Origin: Planctomonas sp. JC2975 | GTDB lineage: Bacteria > Actinomycetota > Actinomycetes > Actinomycetales > Microbacteriaceae | Assembly: GCF_012985205.1 (NCBI RefSeq) | Contig: NZ_JABEKS010000002.1 | Location: forward strand, 248,001-312,000 | Length of the DNA stretch: 64,000 nucleotides | Direction of reading: 5' to 3' | Shown here: positions 61,728-64,000 of the stretch, in pieces | Layout of the letters: every line of letters starts with the position of its first letter | Position numbering within the stretch: position 1 is the first letter of the stretch | Made by a program: the position numbers and the translations under genes | Notes under the pieces: generated by a model | The model's database searches: none | What the model was told of the DNA's origin: nothing | Seen by the model: only the letters and a program-made list of their open reading frames with translations

Positions 61728-62507
61728 ATGGCAACACGGCGTGCGGTGGTCACGGGAGCGAGTTCGGGTATCGGAGAGGCGACGGTTCGCCTGCTCCGAC
61801 AGCACGGTTGGGACGTCGTCGCTGTCGCACGACGCGTGGAGAGGCTCCGCGCGCTCGCCGACGAGACCGGCGCCGAGGCGTTCGCCGCCGACATCACCGT
61901 TCAAGCGGATGTGGACGCTCTGCGCGACCACCTGGCAGCCAACGGCGACGTGCACGCAGTGGTCAACAACGCGGGTGGCGCCAGAGGACTGGACACCGTG
62001 GAGAAATCGTCGGTCGAGGACTGGGCTTGGATGTACGAGGTCAACGTGCTCGGCACCAAGCGCGTCATCGCGGCTCTCCTGCCTCTGCTGCGCGACGGAG
62101 CGGATGCCGACACTCACGCCGACATCGTGAACGTCACCTCCACCGCTGGCCACGTCGCCTACGCGGGAGGCGGCGGATACAACGCCGCCAAGTTCGCCGA
62201 GCACGCGCTGACCGAGGCGCTGCGCCTCGAGCTCAACGGCGAGCCGATCCGCGTCATCGAGGTCGCTCCGGGTCTGGTGCACACGGAGGAGTTCTCGCTC
62301 ACCCGTTTCAAGGGCGACAAGGCGCGAGCGGATGCCGTGTACGCCGACGTGCCCGAACCGCTGTCGGCCGTCGACGTCGCCGAGACGATCGTCGACGCGC
62401 TCGAGCGACCGCCCCATGTGGACCTCGACCTCATCGTGATCAAACCGGTGGCCCAGGCCGCGGCGTACAAGCTGCACCGCGGCCCTCTGAGCGTGAAGCG
62501 GGACTGA
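61728..62507 (+). CDS. Short-chain dehydrogenase/reductase, classical type
   Basis: A 259-residue classical SDR. The cofactor motif is T-G-A-S-S-G-I-G-E-A, then N-N-A-G and the Y-N-A-A-K catalytic pair (about residue 151), with T-S-T-A-G supplying the Ser. The C-terminus has E-V-A-P-G-L-V-H-T-E. It resembles the YdfG/SDR oxidoreductases acting on hydroxy acids; the substrate is not known. CAGAAT stands 6 bases before ATG 61728, a leaderless arrangement. The K+ channel gene follows after 3 bases. Confidence 0.9.
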   Translation: MATRRAVVTGASSGIGEATVRLLRQHGWDVVAVARRVERLRALADETGAEAFAADITVQADVDALRDHLAANGDVHAVVNNAGGARGLDTVEKSSVEDWAWMYEVNVLGTKRVIAALLPLLRDGADADTHADIVNVTSTAGHVAYAGGGGYNAAKFAEHALTEALRLELNGEPIRVIEVAPGLVHTEEFSLTRFKGDKARADAVYADVPEPLSAVDVAETIVDALERPPHVDLDLIVIKPVAQAAAYKLHRGPLSVKRD

Positions 62508-62510
62508 GCG

Positions 62511-63221
62511 ATGCGGGCGCGGAGTGAGAGGCTCGCCGCGCGCGAACGTGCCGTTGCGCGATGGGAGCGCGCCAGCAGCTGGCCGTTCCTGGTGCTTTCC
62601 GTGGCGTTCATCGTCGCGTACAGCATCCGCTGCCTCGACTCGGACTTCGAGCACCACGACCCGGTGATCATCTGGACGATCCTCGCCTTCATCTGGGCCG
62701 TCTTCCTCGTCGACTTCATCGTCAGGTTCTCGCTGTCGACGCACAAGTGGACGTTCGTGCGACGCAACGTTCTCGACCTCCTTGGCGCGCTGCTCCCCGT
62801 GTTCCGTCCCTTCCGGGCCCTGCAGGAGCTGCGGCGCATCCGGTATTTCCGCAGCCAGACGGGAGCCGCCGTCCGCGCCCGCCTCGTCTCGAACGCCGCG
62901 GCGTTCGTGGTGCTGTGGGTGTACATCATCGCTGTGACCGAAGTGCTGGTGGAGCGGGGGGCCCCTGGCGCATCGATCCTGAGCTTCGGTGACGCCGTCT
63001 ACTGGGCGGTCGTCACGATCGCGACCGTCGGTTACGGCGACATCGTCCCGGTCACGACGCTGGGGCGCACGCTCGCCGTGCTGCTCATGCTGAGCGGTAT
63101 CGTCATCGTCGGCGTCACGACCGCCACCGTGGTCTCCTACATCAACGACGCGATCCACCCTAGGGACAACAGGCACAAGGCGGGCGCCGAGGGCGACGCC
63201 GCTGACAGCGAAGGGGAATGA
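62511..63221 (+). CDS. Potassium channel, voltage-gated-like
   Basis: A 236-residue channel. The selectivity filter is T-V-G-Y-G-D, placed between two hydrophobic helices (about 130-152 and 180-200). The N-terminal half has two to three further helices and an Arg-rich segment R-P-F-R-A-L-Q-E-L-R-R-I-R, similar to a voltage sensor helix but degenerate. The C-terminus is short and basic-acidic. The gene starts 3 bases after the SDR stop and its stop overlaps the next start (ATGA), so an operon of three is likely. Confidence 0.88.
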   Translation: MRARSERLAARERAVARWERASSWPFLVLSVAFIVAYSIRCLDSDFEHHDPVIIWTILAFIWAVFLVDFIVRFSLSTHKWTFVRRNVLDLLGALLPVFRPFRALQELRRIRYFRSQTGAAVRARLVSNAAAFVVLWVYIIAVTEVLVERGAPGASILSFGDAVYWAVVTIATVGYGDIVPVTTLGRTLAVLLMLSGIVIVGVTTATVVSYINDAIHPRDNRHKAGAEGDAADSEGE

Positions 63222-63940
63222 TGAGCATCCATCTCGTCGGAGGCGGCTACCGAGACGGGACCGAGCGCGCCGTGTACGGACCGTTCGTGTCGGAGGCGAT
63301 CGCCGGGGCCGGGGACGAGCGCGATCCCGTGATCGCTGTGCTCACGGTGCGCGAGTCGGCGGATCCCTCGCACGGCGAGACGCTCGCCGCCGCACTGCGC
63401 ACGGCGGGTGCCCCCCGCGAGGTCGACATCGTGGCGATCGTGGTCGACGAGGGCGAGACCATCCCGCTTGACGCCGTGGACGGGGTGGACGGGATCCTCG
63501 TCGGCGGCGGCCTCACCCCGGCGTACCTCGCCGGACTTGCGCCGCTCGCCGGGCGGATCAGGGACGCCGTCGTCGCCGGTGTGCCCTACCTCGGCTTCTC
63601 TGCGGGCGCGATGATCGCACCCGACCGCGCCATCATCGGCGGCTGGCGCATCGACGGAGTCGAGATCTGCTCCGAGGACGGTTCCGAAGAACTCGACGAG
63701 CTCACGATCGAGGACGGTCTCGGCCTGATCGACGTGACGGTGGACGTGCACGCCACCCAGTGGGGCAACTTGTCGCGCGCCATCGCGGCCGTCGACTCCG
63801 GGGCGGTCGGCGAGGTCATTGCGATCGACGAGTCCACCGTGCTCACCGTCGGCGCCGGACCGCTTCGGGCCGGAGGAGCCGGCACCGTGTGGGTGGTCAC
63901 GAAGGATGATCGCGGCGTGCTCGTGCGGAGCATGCGGTAG
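63218..63940 (+). CDS. Peptidase S51-like / type 1 glutamine amidotransferase-like protein
   Basis: A 240-residue protein. The nucleophile elbow G-F-S-A-G-A-M lies near residue 128, and I-H-L-V-G-G-G-Y at the start and I-L-V-G-G-G-L-T-P-A-Y before it are typical of the S51 dipeptidase E/cyanophycinase group. The His of the triad may be in V-D-V-H-A-T-Q-W-G. The substrate is unknown; dipeptidase E cuts Asp-Xaa peptides. A start at the second ATG (63221) is equally good, as AAGGGGA precedes both. It is the last gene in the window, with no gene in the final 60 bases. Confidence 0.82.
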   Translation: MMSIHLVGGGYRDGTERAVYGPFVSEAIAGAGDERDPVIAVLTVRESADPSHGETLAAALRTAGAPREVDIVAIVVDEGETIPLDAVDGVDGILVGGGLTPAYLAGLAPLAGRIRDAVVAGVPYLGFSAGAMIAPDRAIIGGWRIDGVEICSEDGSEELDELTIEDGLGLIDVTVDVHATQWGNLSRAIAAVDSGAVGEVIAIDESTVLTVGAGPLRAGGAGTVWVVTKDDRGVLVRSMR

Positions 63941-64000
63941 AGCATCCGCTGCGGCACGGGATCTGATCGTCGGAGGTCACCGACCAGTCGGCCTGCGGTC

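Overview
The window is GC-rich actinobacterial chromosome, most likely from the family Microbacteriaceae (a Leifsonia/Humibacter/Agromyces-like genus). The evidence is the set of actinobacterial markers (MtrA-MtrB-LpqB, WhiB1, PdtaS, the SigH/SigR-RsrA pair, the fused 2-oxoglutarate enzyme Kgd, GuaB1, an Rv3235-type protein), the many genes with a TAnnnT hexamer placed 5-8 bases before the start codon (leaderless pattern), and a short-leader gene style with GTG starts. No tRNA, rRNA, CRISPR array, insertion sequence or phage gene was seen.

Layout. 1-200: start of a gene leaving the left edge, preceded by two tandem DtxR/IdeR-type iron boxes. 228-2109: an RDD protein and a SpoIIM-like protein, head to head. 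2217-5876: aquaporin aqpZ, furA and katG, a peroxide/iron module sitting inside a cluster that is otherwise contiguous in relatives. 5962-11784: DUF58, MoxR ATPase, DUF4350, DUF4129 and a multi-pass membrane protein, one tightly overlapping leftward operon. 11988-21189: mtrA-mtrB-lpqB, comF, hpf and secA. 21284-25093: a large secreted GH35 beta-galactosidase, convergent to secA. 25289-30568: Rv3235-like protein, a conserved hypothetical, a small excisionase-type HTH protein, an orphan SAF/CpaB-like plus CpaE-like pair, and pdtaS. 30645-36008: whiB1, a small membrane protein, bcp, rsgA, aroA, sigH-rsrA. 36493-45008: kgd, guaB1 (with a triplicated 78-bp promoter repeat), pepN. 45009-47501: a proline-rich leader ORF and two CNNM/CorB-type proteins. 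47577-52895: an SDR, an OYE-type flavin oxidoreductase, a HAD phosphatase, nnrD, a GT87-like membrane protein and a thiamine-binding-type protein. 53004-57464: an MFS exporter behind a nested palindrome, then a leftward histidine kinase / membrane protein / LuxR regulator set. 57651-60333: metX and metY. 60446-63940: a membrane acyltransferase, an SDR, a K+ channel and an S51-type peptidase-like protein.

How it fits together. The centre is core cell-envelope and secretion physiology (MtrAB-LpqB envelope signalling, SecA export, a MoxR/DUF58 chaperone-type cluster). A redox theme recurs: furA-katG with an aquaporin, bcp, the thiol-sensing SigH/RsrA pair, WhiB1 and an OYE reductase. Methionine synthesis (metX-metY), purine salvage (guaB1), the shikimate pathway (aroA) and the 2-oxoglutarate node (kgd) are housekeeping. 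The most interesting non-coding signals are the Pro-rich leader ORF before the CNNM genes, the triplicated promoter/operator repeat before guaB1, the nested palindrome before the MFS gene, and the long inverted repeat between rsrA and kgd.
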